From assembly GCA_019745195.1 (NCBI GenBank), contig JAIETL010000009.1, positions 38,750-102,749 on the forward strand: DNA of 64,000 bases, read 5' to 3'. Each line of letters opens with the position of its first letter. Positions within the stretch are counted from its first letter, which is position 1. Below the pieces are notes generated by a model. That model searched no databases. It was not told the origin of the DNA and was given only the letters and a program-made list of their open reading frames with translations. The translations under genes were made by a program, and so were the position numbers. The stretch is from Beijerinckiaceae bacterium (GTDB lineage: Bacteria; Pseudomonadota; Alphaproteobacteria; Rhizobiales; Beijerinckiaceae). Below are positions 35,565 to 44,318 of this stretch, one piece after another.

Positions 35565-36011
35565 TCAGCCGCCCTCGCGGGAGGCGGGCTCGTAGCGCGT
35601 CTCCAGCCGGTTCGCATGGCGGTGGAGCAGCCGCCAGCGTCCATCCCGCAACCGGAAGACATGCGTGACGCGGTTCGACCAGCGCGTCGGCTCGCTGGCG
35701 CCCGGCCGGATGACGACGAAGGTCTCGATGTCCGTCATGAAGGCGAGGTCAGCGCCGACCACGGTGGTGACGTTGTCATGCGCGACCGTGCCGCCGCCGA
35801 ACTGTGTCGCCGCCCAGTCCCAGCGGCGCGAAACCTCGTCCCAGCCCTTCTCGTAGCCGCCCCAGCCATAGAAGGAGGTGGCGTCGTCGTCATGGGCGTA
35901 GAGCGCCTTGATCGCGGCGACATCGCCATTGGCGACGTCGGCCAGCGCGGCGCGGAGACGGGCGAGTGCAATGGCGAAGGGCTCGGGCAATGATGGATCT
36001 CTGTCGTTCAT
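35565..36011 (-). CDS. NTF2-like/SnoaL-like (DUF4440-type) protein
   Basis: 148-residue protein with a cone-shaped alpha+beta NTF2 fold pattern: an N-terminal helix with ALADVANGDVAAIKALYA, central TSFYGWGGYEKGW and a C-terminal strand pair RVTHVFRLRDGRWRLLHRHANR. Such proteins are ligand-binding or ketosteroid-isomerase-like, and no specific function can be given. ATG 36011 is chosen as it begins before the first helix; an ATG at 36050 would extend into intergenic sequence. It converges on the NUDIX gene. Confidence 0.85.
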   Translation of the reverse strand: MNDRDPSLPEPFAIALARLRAALADVANGDVAAIKALYAHDDDATSFYGWGGYEKGWDEVSRRWDWAATQFGGGTVAHDNVTTVVGADLAFMTDIETFVVIRPGASEPTRWSNRVTHVFRLRDGRWRLLHRHANRLETRYEPASREGG

Positions 36012-36044
36012 CGCGTGCCCTCCTGGCCTGAATTCACCATAAGC

Positions 36045-36153
36045 CGTCATCCCGGACCGAGCGAAGCGGAGCTCCGGGATCCATCATAGGGTATGATGGC
36101 GCTTTACGATGGATCCCGGAGCGGCGCGGCTGCGCCGCTTGTCCGGGATGACG
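36045..36153. repeat. 109-bp palindromic repeat, family A copy 2
   Basis: Same length and termini as 29829-29937, with about nine mismatches, mostly in the central loop. It lies between the Na/Pi cotransporter stop and the NTF2-like gene start, both on the minus strand, and could separate their transcripts. Confidence 0.9.
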
Positions 36154-36178
36154 ACGGTTGGGATTCGTAAAAAGCGCG

Positions 36179-37894
36179 TCAGCGCGGCGCGCCGGCCAGG
36201 CTGGGCTGGTCCTGCTGCAGCCGGGCGTCGCGGCTTTCCATCAGCCGGCTCTCGCGCAGCGCGTTGGCGCTTTCGAGGATCGGATAGCCGATCGAGGCGA
36301 CATGGCCGTGGATGCGCTTGAGGTCGCGGATGATGTCGAGATGGATCGCGCTGGTCTCGATCGTCTCGCTGCGGCCCGAGCGCAGGCGTTCGAAGTGGCT
36401 TTCGGTGGCGCGCCGCTCGGCATCCCGCATCACCGCCTTCTCGGTGAAGAGCTGCCGGGCGAGCGCGAGATCGCGCGTCGCGAAGACGTTCAGCGCCAGC
36501 ACCAGCCCCGACGCCACGCGCTGGTGGAAATCCCTGATCTCGGCCAGCCCCTCGGGCGAGAAGGCGTAGCGCTTGCGGATCTTCTTCTCGGCCAGTTCGC
36601 GCAGGTTCTTGTCGATGATGTCGCCGATATGCTCGAGATTGGTGATCAGCGTCATGATCTCGAACAGGCGGCGGCTGTCGGCGTCGTTCAGTTCGTTGCG
36701 CGAAACCTTGACCAGATAGAGCTTGATCGATTCATGGATCGTATCGACGCCGTCATCCTGCGCCGCGATGGCGCGGGAGAGCTTGAGTTCGTCGGTCTCG
36801 ATCAGGGTCATGGTGTCGCGCAGCATGGTCTCGACCCGGTCGCCGAGGCTCAGCGCCTCGCGCATCGCGCCGGCCAGCGCCTCGGACGGGCTGTCGAGCA
36901 GATTGGGGTCGAGATGGCGCGGCTTGACCTCCGCTTCGGCGCTGGCGCGGCCCGGCGTGAAGCGCTCCACGAGTGCGGCGATGGGGCCGACAAACGGCAG
37001 AAAGGCCAACGCCCCCAGCAGGTTCAGCGCGACATGGAACTCGATCGCCAGCCGCGCATCGGCGGCCGGCAGCGCGATGAGCCAGGTCGAGAGCGGCTGG
37101 ACGAAGGGCAGGAGCAGCACCGCCAGCACAACGCGCGTGAGGAGGTTGCCGATGGCCGCGCGGCGCTGCGCGATGGGCGAACCGAACTGGTCGAGCACCG
37201 GGATCAGCGCATTGCCCAGATTGGCGCCAATGACCAGCGTCAGCGCGGTCGCGGGTGGAAACAGGCCCGACGCCGCGAAGGTCGCGATCAGCAGGATGAT
37301 GGCGATGCTGGAATGGGTCAGCCAGGTGGCGGCCACAGTGACGAGGACGGCGAGCAGCGGCTCGCCGGCTATGGCGGCCAGCAGTGTGCGGAAGGTCGGC
37401 GACTGCGCCAGCGGAGCGGCGGCCGCGTTGAGTTCGATCAGGGCGAGCAGGATCAGGCCGACGCCGACGACGACGCGGCCGATATTGCGGGCGCGGTCCA
37501 TCGCCTCATGGCTGAGATAGAGGCCGACGCCGATGGCGATGCACAGGCCCCAGAGCCAGCCGAGATCGAGCGAGATCACGAATGCGGCCAGCGCCGTGCC
37601 GAAATTCGCCCCCAGCAGCACGGCCAGCGCCATGGCGGGCGCGATCAGGTCGCGGCCGGCGAAGGAGGACACCAGCAGCGTCGTCGCCGTCGAGCTCTGC
37701 AGCACCATGGTGACGCCGACGCCGCTGCCGAAGGCGGCGATGCGGTTCTGCGTGAAGCGCGCGATCGCCTGGCGCAGCGAGCCGCCGAAGGCGCGCATCG
37801 CCCCCGTCCGAACCAGCCTGACCGCCCAGATCAGCAGCGCCACGCCGCCAGCGAGGTGGATCAGGATCGTGGTGGCGCTGTCGTTGCCGGTCAT
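36179..37894 (-). CDS. Na/Pi cotransporter family protein with C-terminal PhoU-like domain
   Basis: 571-residue membrane protein. The N-terminal half (1-~310) has two inverted Na/Pi cotransporter repeats, each with a QSSTA/HSS-type motif (VLQSSTATTLLVSS near residue 65 and THSSIAIILL near 195). The C-terminal ~220 residues are helical and PhoU-like (EALAGAMREALSLGDRVETML and later helices). It probably imports phosphate, with the PhoU part giving regulation. The start ATG 37894 has no competing in-frame alternative. It is monocistronic by layout. Confidence 0.93.
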   Translation of the reverse strand: MTGNDSATTILIHLAGGVALLIWAVRLVRTGAMRAFGGSLRQAIARFTQNRIAAFGSGVGVTMVLQSSTATTLLVSSFAGRDLIAPAMALAVLLGANFGTALAAFVISLDLGWLWGLCIAIGVGLYLSHEAMDRARNIGRVVVGVGLILLALIELNAAAAPLAQSPTFRTLLAAIAGEPLLAVLVTVAATWLTHSSIAIILLIATFAASGLFPPATALTLVIGANLGNALIPVLDQFGSPIAQRRAAIGNLLTRVVLAVLLLPFVQPLSTWLIALPAADARLAIEFHVALNLLGALAFLPFVGPIAALVERFTPGRASAEAEVKPRHLDPNLLDSPSEALAGAMREALSLGDRVETMLRDTMTLIETDELKLSRAIAAQDDGVDTIHESIKLYLVKVSRNELNDADSRRLFEIMTLITNLEHIGDIIDKNLRELAEKKIRKRYAFSPEGLAEIRDFHQRVASGLVLALNVFATRDLALARQLFTEKAVMRDAERRATESHFERLRSGRSETIETSAIHLDIIRDLKRIHGHVASIGYPILESANALRESRLMESRDARLQQDQPSLAGAPR

Positions 37895-38057
37895 GTCTAG
37901 CGGGTGCCTCGCGATTCAGTGACCGATTCTACCGCAGAATCCTGTCTTTTTCATTAGCCAACTCAACGACAATGACGCTCAAACATGCTGATAATGCGGC
38001 AGCCGCCTGCGATTTATTGCGCAGATCGACAGAAATTGCCGGTTTTGCGGCCAGGGT

Positions 38058-39125
38058 TCAGACCGGCGGGATCAGGGTCACGCCTGAGCCGGCAAAGGAC
38101 AGCGAGACGGGCGAGCCCTCCGGCAGCATCTCGCGCGAGCCGTACTGGATGACGAAGAGCTCGCCGACCGCCGTCGTCACCATGATGTCGAGATGATTGC
38201 CCAGGTAAGCGCATTTGCGGATCGTGCCGGGAAGGCCCGCAGCATCGGCGGCGGGCCCGATCAGCAGGCTTTCAGGCCTGATCGCGATCCGGGCCGGACC
38301 GACCGACAGTCCCCGCGCCGGCAGCGACACCGTCAGCGGCCCGAGCGCGACGTCGGCGCGGCCGTCCGTGACGCGCGTGATAGCCACGTCGATGAGATTC
38401 GCATCGCCGATGAAATCAGCCACGAAGGCGTTGGCGGGCTGCTCGTAGAGTTCGCGCGGCGCGCCCTCCTGCGCGATCCTGGCGTTCGACATCACGATGA
38501 TGCGGTCGGAAACGGCCAACGCCTCCTCCTGATCATGCGTGACATAGGCGACGGTGAGGTTGAGGTCCTGCTGAAGTTCGCGGATTTCCTCGCGGACGCG
38601 ACGGCGCAGCTTGGCGTCGAGGTTCGAGAGCGGCTCGTCGAACAGCAGCACCTGCGGCTCCAGCACAAGGGCGCGGGCCACCGCGACGCGCTGCTGCTGG
38701 CCGCCCGACAGTTCGGACGGATAGCGCTTCTCGAACCCCTTGAGGCCGACCAGCGCCAGCTTGGCCATGGCCATCTCGCGGGCGGCCTCCTTGCCGAGAC
38801 CCTTGACCGTGGGCCCGTAGGCCGCGTTCTCCAAGACGCTCATATGCGGAAACAGCGCGTAGGACTGGAACACCATCGAAACGTCGCGATCGGCCGCCGA
38901 GAGCCGCGTCACGTCCCTGCCGGCGATCAGGATCTGGCCCTCGCTGGCGATCTCGAGGCCCGCGATCATGCGCAGGGTCGTGGTCTTGCCGCAGCCCGAG
39001 GGGCCAAGCAGCGTCACCAGCCTGCCGGCCTCGATGGCGAAGGAGACGTTGTCGACCGCCGTGACGCTGCCATAGCGCATGGAAACGTTGCGGAACTCGA
39101 CGGAGGCGGGGCCGGCCTTGGTCAA
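38058..39125 (-). CDS. ABC transporter ATPase (AfuC/FbpC-like)
   Basis: 355-residue importer ATPase with Walker A GPSGCGKTT, Q-loop VFQSYALFPH, signature LSGGQQQRV, Walker B LLFDEPLSNLD and switch His in VTHDQEEA, followed by a C-terminal TOBE-type domain (~250-355). A TTG start at 39125 overlaps the permease stop as TTGA and gives MTKAGPASVEFRNVSMRYG. An internal ATG (MRYG) would cut the first strand. It powers the fused permease upstream. The family (FbpC/AfuC) serves ferric iron, spermidine-like or sugar-phosphate systems; the partner binding protein points to sugar phosphates. Confidence 0.92.
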   Translation of the reverse strand: MTKAGPASVEFRNVSMRYGSVTAVDNVSFAIEAGRLVTLLGPSGCGKTTTLRMIAGLEIASEGQILIAGRDVTRLSAADRDVSMVFQSYALFPHMSVLENAAYGPTVKGLGKEAAREMAMAKLALVGLKGFEKRYPSELSGGQQQRVAVARALVLEPQVLLFDEPLSNLDAKLRRRVREEIRELQQDLNLTVAYVTHDQEEALAVSDRIIVMSNARIAQEGAPRELYEQPANAFVADFIGDANLIDVAITRVTDGRADVALGPLTVSLPARGLSVGPARIAIRPESLLIGPAADAAGLPGTIRKCAYLGNHLDIMVTTAVGELFVIQYGSREMLPEGSPVSLSFAGSGVTLIPPV

Positions 39126-41338
39126 CTTGCGGCTCCTTGCGCGATGGGCTGGGCGGCCGAACCGGACAACGCGATGAGTTTGCGCCGGCCAAGCTTTCGC
39201 TCGCCGACGCCGAGCTGGATCAGGCCGATGCCGAGCGCCATGACCACGATCAGCACCGAGGAATAGGCGATGGCCAGCCCGAACTCGCCGGCCTCGACGC
39301 GGCCGACGATATAGGCGGTGGCGAGATTGTACTCGGCCGAGACGAGAAAGATCACGGCGCTGACGGCGGTCATCGAGCGCACGAAGGAATAGACCAGCGC
39401 GGAGACGATGGCGGGCTTGAGCAGCGGCAGCACGACGCGCCAGAGCGTGGTGAAGGAGCGGGCGCGCAGCGTCGTCGAGGCTTCGTCGAGGCTCTTGTCG
39501 ATCTGCGACAGGCCGGCGATGCCCGAGCGCACGCCGACAGGCATGTTGCGGAAGACGAAGGCGATGACGAGGATCAGCCCCGTGCCGGTGATCTCGATCG
39601 GCGGGACGTTGAAGGCGAGGATGTAGGCGACGCCGATGACGGTGCCCGGAATGGCGAAGGAAAGCATGGTCGCGAATTCGAGCGCGCCGCGCCCGGCGAA
39701 GCGCTGCCGCGTCAGCAGATAGGCGGTGATCAGGCCGATCAGCGCCGTCAGCGGGGCGGAGATCGCCGCGACCTTGATCGTGGTGAAGAAGGAATCCCAG
39801 GCCGCGCCGTCGAAGAACAGCCCTCGGCTCCAGTCGATCGAGAAACCCGTGCGGTAATGCTCGAGCGTCGGGGTGTAGTCCCGGCCCATCGACTTCACGA
39901 AGCCGCCGATCAGGATGACGAGGTAGATGACGAAGGTCAGCGCCACCCACGGCAGGATCACGAGGCCGGCAAGCCAGGAGACCCGGCGCGGCAGAGGCGT
40001 GGGCAGGCCGGAATCACCCTTGCCGGTGACCGTGGTGTAGGATTTGTCGCCGAGCCAGCGCTGCTGGACCCAGAACGCGCCGAGCGTGAAGCCGAGCAGG
40101 ACGATGGCCAGCACCGCCGCCTGGCCCTGATTATGCGAGGCCCCGACGACGGCGAAGAAGATCTTGGTCGACAGCACCTCGTAATTGCCGCCGAGCACCA
40201 GCGGATTGCCGAAATCGGCCATGCTCTCGACGAAGCCCAGCAGGAAGGCGTTGGCGATGCCGGGCCTGAGCAGCGGCCAGGTCACGGTGCGAAAGGTCTG
40301 CCAGCGTTTTGCGCCGAGCGTCTGGGAGGCTTCCTCCAGGCTCGGACTGATGCCCTGCACCACGCCGATCAGCACCAGAAACGCGATCGGCGCGAAGGCC
40401 AGAACCTGCGCCAGCAGGACGCCCGGCAGGCCGTAGATCCAGCGCGAGCGCGGCACGTCGAACCATTCATACAGGACGTTCGACAGCAGTCCCGAACGGC
40501 CGAAGAGCAGGATCAGCGCCAGCCCGATGACGAAGGGCGGGGTGATGATCGGCAGCACGGTCAGCGCCCGCATCACGCGCTTGCCCGGCATGCCGGTGCG
40601 CAGGATCAGGAGCGCGCAGGCAAGCCCGAGCAGCGTGGTGATGACGCCGCAGAGCACCGCCAGCAGCAGCGTGTTCCAGGCCACGCCGCAATTGGTGTTG
40701 GCGGTGATGCAGCCGAGCCCCCAGATCGACGAATCGAAGAAGCGGCTGGTGAAGGCCGAGAGGGCGAAAGCCCCGTTCTGGTCGATCAGGGCGCTTTCGA
40801 GGATGGTCGCAACCGGGAAGAAGATGAAAAGCCCGATCAGCAGGACGATGACGCCGATCGCGCTGGTGGTGAAGAGGTCGCCCTTGCAATAGCCGCGATA
40901 CGCCAGGCCATGGCAGAACAGCAGCAGCAGCGACAGGATGGCGAGGAAAGCGCCCGCCCCCATGCCGGGCTGGCTCGCGCCCGCACCGCCGAGGAGGGCC
41001 GCCAGCCACGGCATGCCCTGACCCTTCAGGCCGATGGCGAAGCCCTGCGCGAAGAACAGCGCCATGCCGGCCGCGCCTGCGAGCATGAGCAGGCGCGCGA
41101 CCGCGGTCTCGTCCCGGCGAAACAGCCCGAGCGTCGCCAGCGCGAATGCGAGCCCGACCGGCAGCAGCCAGGGCGCCTGCCCGGAGAGAGCCAGCGCCAG
41201 CGCGCTCCCGGCCCGCCCGAAGGGATAGCCCGCCAGCCAGCCGAAGCTGCTGAAGCTGACCCGTTCGAGCAGGTACCAGGGCAGCAGGCCATAGCCCAGC
41301 CACCCCAGAAGCAGCGCGAGCTTCGTCGATCCGCGCAT
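39122..41338 (-). CDS. ABC transporter permease with two fused membrane halves (AfuB-like)
   Basis: 738-residue permease in which both membrane domains are in one chain, as in FbpB/AfuB. Four extra N-terminal helices (1-~190) precede the first permease core (~200-420). The second core is at ~470-715. EAA-type loops appear as SLEEASQTLGAKRWQTF and SLDEASTTLRARSFTTL. It is co-transcribed with the binding protein (34-base gap) and the ATPase (4-base overlap). The extra N-terminal helices are a feature of AfuB-type proteins. Confidence 0.92.
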   Translation of the reverse strand: MRGSTKLALLLGWLGYGLLPWYLLERVSFSSFGWLAGYPFGRAGSALALALSGQAPWLLPVGLAFALATLGLFRRDETAVARLLMLAGAAGMALFFAQGFAIGLKGQGMPWLAALLGGAGASQPGMGAGAFLAILSLLLLFCHGLAYRGYCKGDLFTTSAIGVIVLLIGLFIFFPVATILESALIDQNGAFALSAFTSRFFDSSIWGLGCITANTNCGVAWNTLLLAVLCGVITTLLGLACALLILRTGMPGKRVMRALTVLPIITPPFVIGLALILLFGRSGLLSNVLYEWFDVPRSRWIYGLPGVLLAQVLAFAPIAFLVLIGVVQGISPSLEEASQTLGAKRWQTFRTVTWPLLRPGIANAFLLGFVESMADFGNPLVLGGNYEVLSTKIFFAVVGASHNQGQAAVLAIVLLGFTLGAFWVQQRWLGDKSYTTVTGKGDSGLPTPLPRRVSWLAGLVILPWVALTFVIYLVILIGGFVKSMGRDYTPTLEHYRTGFSIDWSRGLFFDGAAWDSFFTTIKVAAISAPLTALIGLITAYLLTRQRFAGRGALEFATMLSFAIPGTVIGVAYILAFNVPPIEITGTGLILVIAFVFRNMPVGVRSGIAGLSQIDKSLDEASTTLRARSFTTLWRVVLPLLKPAIVSALVYSFVRSMTAVSAVIFLVSAEYNLATAYIVGRVEAGEFGLAIAYSSVLIVVMALGIGLIQLGVGERKLGRRKLIALSGSAAQPIAQGAAS

Positions 41339-41372
41339 GGCGGGCGTTCCCGTTTCCGACCGGACGGGCCGA

Positions 41373-42410
41373 CTACTTCGGCAGAACCTTCACCTCACGG
41401 TCCCATTTGCTGAGCAGGCGGGTGCGTTCGGCCGACGAGCCGTATTTGGCGAAGTCGTAGTCGATCAGCTTGACCTCTTCGAGCTTGGGCGCCTGCGGCG
41501 GCGGCACGACGCTCCGGTTCGAGGGCACCTGATAGGATTTGGCTTGCGTCGCCAGCGCCTGCGCGGCCGGGGTCAGGGCCCAGTCGTAAAACTTCTTCGC
41601 GCTGTCGGGATTGCGCGCGCCCTTGACCATCGACATGGAGCCGATCTCGTAGCCGGTGCCCTCGCAGGGCGCGACGACCTTCACCGGGCCGCCATCGACG
41701 ACCATCGTCACCATGTCGTGCATGAAGGTGATGCCGACCGTGGTCTCGCCGAGGCTCGTCGCCTTGGCGGGGGCCGCGCCGGACTTCGTGTACTGGTTGA
41801 TGTTCCTGTGCAGGGCCTTGAGATAGTCGAAGGCCTTGTCCTCTCCCATCAACTGCACCAGCGTCGCCAGCAGCGTATAGGAGGTGCCCGACGAGTTGGG
41901 ATCGGCGACCTGGACCTCGTCCTTGAGGTTGGCCTTGATCAGGTCCGCCCAGCATTTCGGCTCGTCGAGCTTGCGCGAGGCGACCTGCTTCGTGTTGAAG
42001 CCGAAGCCGAGCGCGCCGGCGTAGACGCCGACCGTCCTGCCCTTCGACTGCTTCCACTGCCGGACCGCCCAATCATGGAGATCGGCGTTGCGCGGGCTCT
42101 CATAGGCCTCGGTCAGGCCCTCCTCGGCGGCCTGAAGATGCGGGTCTCCGGTGCCGCCCCACCAGATGTCGCCGCGCGGATTGGACGCCTCCGCCTTGAG
42201 CTGGGCATAGGTCTCGCCCGAGCTTTTGCGCGTCATCGAGACCTTGATGCCGGTCTCTTTCTCGAAGGCCTGCGCCATCGGACGGCACCATTCCTCCTGT
42301 ACCGAGCAATAGAGCACGAGCGAGCCCTGCGCCTGCGCGGGCGCGGCGGCGAAGGATGCGGTGGCGAGCGCGGCGAACAGGCCGGATTTGAGCCAGGACT
42401 GCGTCTGCAT
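41373..42410 (-). CDS. ABC transporter substrate-binding protein, AfuA (sugar-phosphate) type
   Basis: 345-residue periplasmic protein with a signal peptide (1-27, ending PAQAQ). Key stretches (LVLYCSVQEEWC, RGDIWWGGTGDPH, VQVADPNSSGTSYT, QYTKSG, PCEGTGYEIGSMSM) resemble AfuA of Actinobacillus, which was annotated as ferric-binding but is known to bind hexose phosphates. I do not see the Tyr-Tyr pair of FbpA iron binders. ATG 42410 has GGAGGT 7 bases upstream. Its place beside an inositol-monophosphatase-family gene and iolG suggests a phosphorylated inositol or sugar ligand; this is inference. Confidence 0.88.
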   Translation of the reverse strand: MQTQSWLKSGLFAALATASFAAAPAQAQGSLVLYCSVQEEWCRPMAQAFEKETGIKVSMTRKSSGETYAQLKAEASNPRGDIWWGGTGDPHLQAAEEGLTEAYESPRNADLHDWAVRQWKQSKGRTVGVYAGALGFGFNTKQVASRKLDEPKCWADLIKANLKDEVQVADPNSSGTSYTLLATLVQLMGEDKAFDYLKALHRNINQYTKSGAAPAKATSLGETTVGITFMHDMVTMVVDGGPVKVVAPCEGTGYEIGSMSMVKGARNPDSAKKFYDWALTPAAQALATQAKSYQVPSNRSVVPPPQAPKLEEVKLIDYDFAKYGSSAERTRLLSKWDREVKVLPK

Positions 42411-42501
42411 GGTAACCTCCCTGAATGGACCGTTCCGGTCTTGTTGTGGTTGATATGACAGTGGGACGACAGGCTGCGAAGAGCAATGCCTCTTGCGCCA
42501 G

Positions 42502-43284
42502 CTAAGCGATCCCCGTGATCTCGCGCAGCCCCCCTGCCAGCGCCGGCGTGCAGCAGAGGATCGGATTGCCCTTGGCGATGCCCGTTCCCGCGAAGAAGTC
42601 GTTGATCGTCGCGCCGGCCTCCGAGGCGATGACCATGCCCGCCGCGACGTCCCAGGCGTTGATGTGGAGTTCTGCATAGGCATCGGTGCTGCCATCGGCG
42701 ACATGGCAGAGGCCGAGCGCGCCCGAGCCCGAGCGCTTCATCGAGGCGCCGGCTCCGTAGATGCGTCCGATGACGGCGATGTAGCGCTCGGCCGGCACGC
42801 GGGTCGACCAGCCCAGTTCGACGCAGGCGCGGGCGATGTCGGACCCGCCCGAAACCCTGATCGGCTGGCCGTTCAGGGTCGCGCCCTTGCCGCGCCGAGC
42901 GGCGTAGACCTCGCCCAGCGCAGGCGCTGCGACGACGCCGATCTCGGGCACGCCGTTCAGAAGGAAGCCGATCGAGATGCACCAGTTGCGGTCGCCATGG
43001 GCGAAGTTCGCGGTGCCGTCGATCGGATCGATGATCCAGACCGCGTCCGAGGCCTCGCCACCACCCTCCTCGCCGATGATCGCGTCATGCGGAAAAATCA
43101 CCGCGAGCCGTGCGCGCAGGAACTCCTCGACCATGCCGTCGGCGACGGTGAGCCAGTCCTGCGCGCCCTTCATGGTGACGCCGAGGCTGTCGGACTTGTT
43201 GAAATAGTCCAGCGCCTTCACGGCGGCCTCGCTGACGAGGCCGAGCACGGCGTAATGGCGCAGTTCGAGGTCTGCGGGCGACAT
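42502..43284 (-). CDS. Inositol-monophosphatase-family phosphatase
   Basis: 260-residue Mg-dependent, lithium-sensitive-type phosphatase. The metal site is seen as GEEGG (near residue 70), IIDPIDGTANF (DPxDGT) and the C-terminal WDVAAGMVIASEAGA (WDxAAG). It acts on myo-inositol phosphate or related sugar phosphates (histidinol phosphate and fructose bisphosphate are other family substrates). It sits 2 bases after iolG and upstream of an AfuABC-like importer, a layout that would let imported phospho-polyol be dephosphorylated and fed to IolG. Confidence 0.93.
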   Translation of the reverse strand: MSPADLELRHYAVLGLVSEAAVKALDYFNKSDSLGVTMKGAQDWLTVADGMVEEFLRARLAVIFPHDAIIGEEGGGEASDAVWIIDPIDGTANFAHGDRNWCISIGFLLNGVPEIGVVAAPALGEVYAARRGKGATLNGQPIRVSGGSDIARACVELGWSTRVPAERYIAVIGRIYGAGASMKRSGSGALGLCHVADGSTDAYAELHINAWDVAAGMVIASEAGATINDFFAGTGIAKGNPILCCTPALAGGLREITGIA

Positions 43285-43286
43285 GG

Positions 43287-44285
43287 TCAGATCGCCTCCA
43301 GCGCAACGGAGACGGGCTTGCCCGTACGCGCCGACTCGGTGGCGGCGTCGGCCAGTATCTGCGCCTTCAGCCCGTCGAGACCCGTCGGCGTCGGGGCCTT
43401 GCCGCCCTTGCAGGCGGTGACGAAGGCGTCGAGCTCGAGGCGGTAGGCGGCGGCGTAGCGCTCCAGAAAGAAGTTCTGCACCGGGTCGGCGCGGAAGCCC
43501 TTCGCGGTGGCGATCTCGACCGTCGTCTCGTGGATGTTGCCGGCGCGCAGCATGCCGGCCGAGCCATGGACCTCGATGCGCTGGTCATAGCCATAGGATG
43601 CGCGACGGGAATTCGAAATCTGGGCGATCTTGCCCGAGGCCGTCTTCATCAGCACCGCTGCGGTATCGACGTCGCCGGCCTCGCCGATCGCCTTGTCGAC
43701 CAGCGCGGAGCCTAAAGCGAAGACCTCGACCGGCTCTTCGGCCAGAAGGAAGCGCGCCATGTCGAAATCATGGATCATCATGTCGCGAAAGAGTCCGCCG
43801 GAGCGCTTGACGTATTCGACCGGCGGCGGCGACGGATCGCGCGAGATCACGCTGACGATCTCGATCGCGCCGGCCTCGCCGGCGCGCAGACGGGCCTCCA
43901 GCGCCGCGAAGTTCGGATCGAAGCGGCGGTTGAAGCCGATCATCAGCGGCCTGCCGGATATCTCGACGGTGGCAAGACAGCGCCTGATGCGGCCGGCGTC
44001 GAGATCGACAGGCTTCTCGCAGAACACCGCCTTGCCGGCGTTCACGGCGGCCTCGATCAAATCGGCATGGGTGTCGGTCGGGGTGCAGATCAGGACGGCG
44101 TCGATCGCGGCGTCCGCAAGGATGGCCTCCGCTGCCCCGACCTCGGCCCCGACCGCGAGCGCCAGCGAGGAGGCCGCGTCCGCCGATGCGTCCGCCACCG
44201 CCGCCAGCACCGTATCGGCGCGCGCGGCGACGTTCAGCCCGTGAATCCGGCCGATCCGTCCCGCTCCAAGCAATCCAAACCGCAT
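43287..44285 (-). CDS. iolG: Inositol 2-dehydrogenase IolG (Gfo/Idh/MocA family)
   Basis: 332-residue NAD-dependent dehydrogenase oxidising myo-inositol to 2-keto-myo-inositol (scyllo-inosose). It has a Rossmann motif GAGRIGRIH (residues 7-15), the EKP cofactor/catalytic motif at about 92-94 (FCEKPVDL), GFNRRFDPNF, and the catalytic segment GGLFRDMMIHDFDMARFL with Asp and His. A scyllo-inositol specificity cannot be excluded from sequence alone. It is in an operon with the SDR upstream (33-base gap) and the phosphatase downstream (2-base gap). Confidence 0.94.
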   Translation of the reverse strand: MRFGLLGAGRIGRIHGLNVAARADTVLAAVADASADAASSLALAVGAEVGAAEAILADAAIDAVLICTPTDTHADLIEAAVNAGKAVFCEKPVDLDAGRIRRCLATVEISGRPLMIGFNRRFDPNFAALEARLRAGEAGAIEIVSVISRDPSPPPVEYVKRSGGLFRDMMIHDFDMARFLLAEEPVEVFALGSALVDKAIGEAGDVDTAAVLMKTASGKIAQISNSRRASYGYDQRIEVHGSAGMLRAGNIHETTVEIATAKGFRADPVQNFFLERYAAAYRLELDAFVTACKGGKAPTPTGLDGLKAQILADAATESARTGKPVSVALEAI

Positions 44286-44318
44286 CGTCGTCGTCAGTCC
44301 CGTATGTGCTCGGCTGCG

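Noticed and set aside
29829..36153. Insertion sequences or transposons suggested by inverted repeats.
   Set aside because: No transposase frame or target duplications were seen. The elements are 80-175 bp palindromes without coding capacity.
38058..42410. Ferric iron ABC transporter (FbpABC/AfuABC in the old sense).
   Set aside because: The binding protein resembles AfuA, now known as a hexose-phosphate binder, I see no Tyr pair for iron, and the operon contains a phosphatase and iolG.
42411..42501. GACCG-GAA-CGGTC dyad upstream of the AfuA-like gene as a second IolR site.
   Set aside because: It does not fit GGAA-N6-TTCC and the arms are only 5 bases. Chance occurrence is likely.
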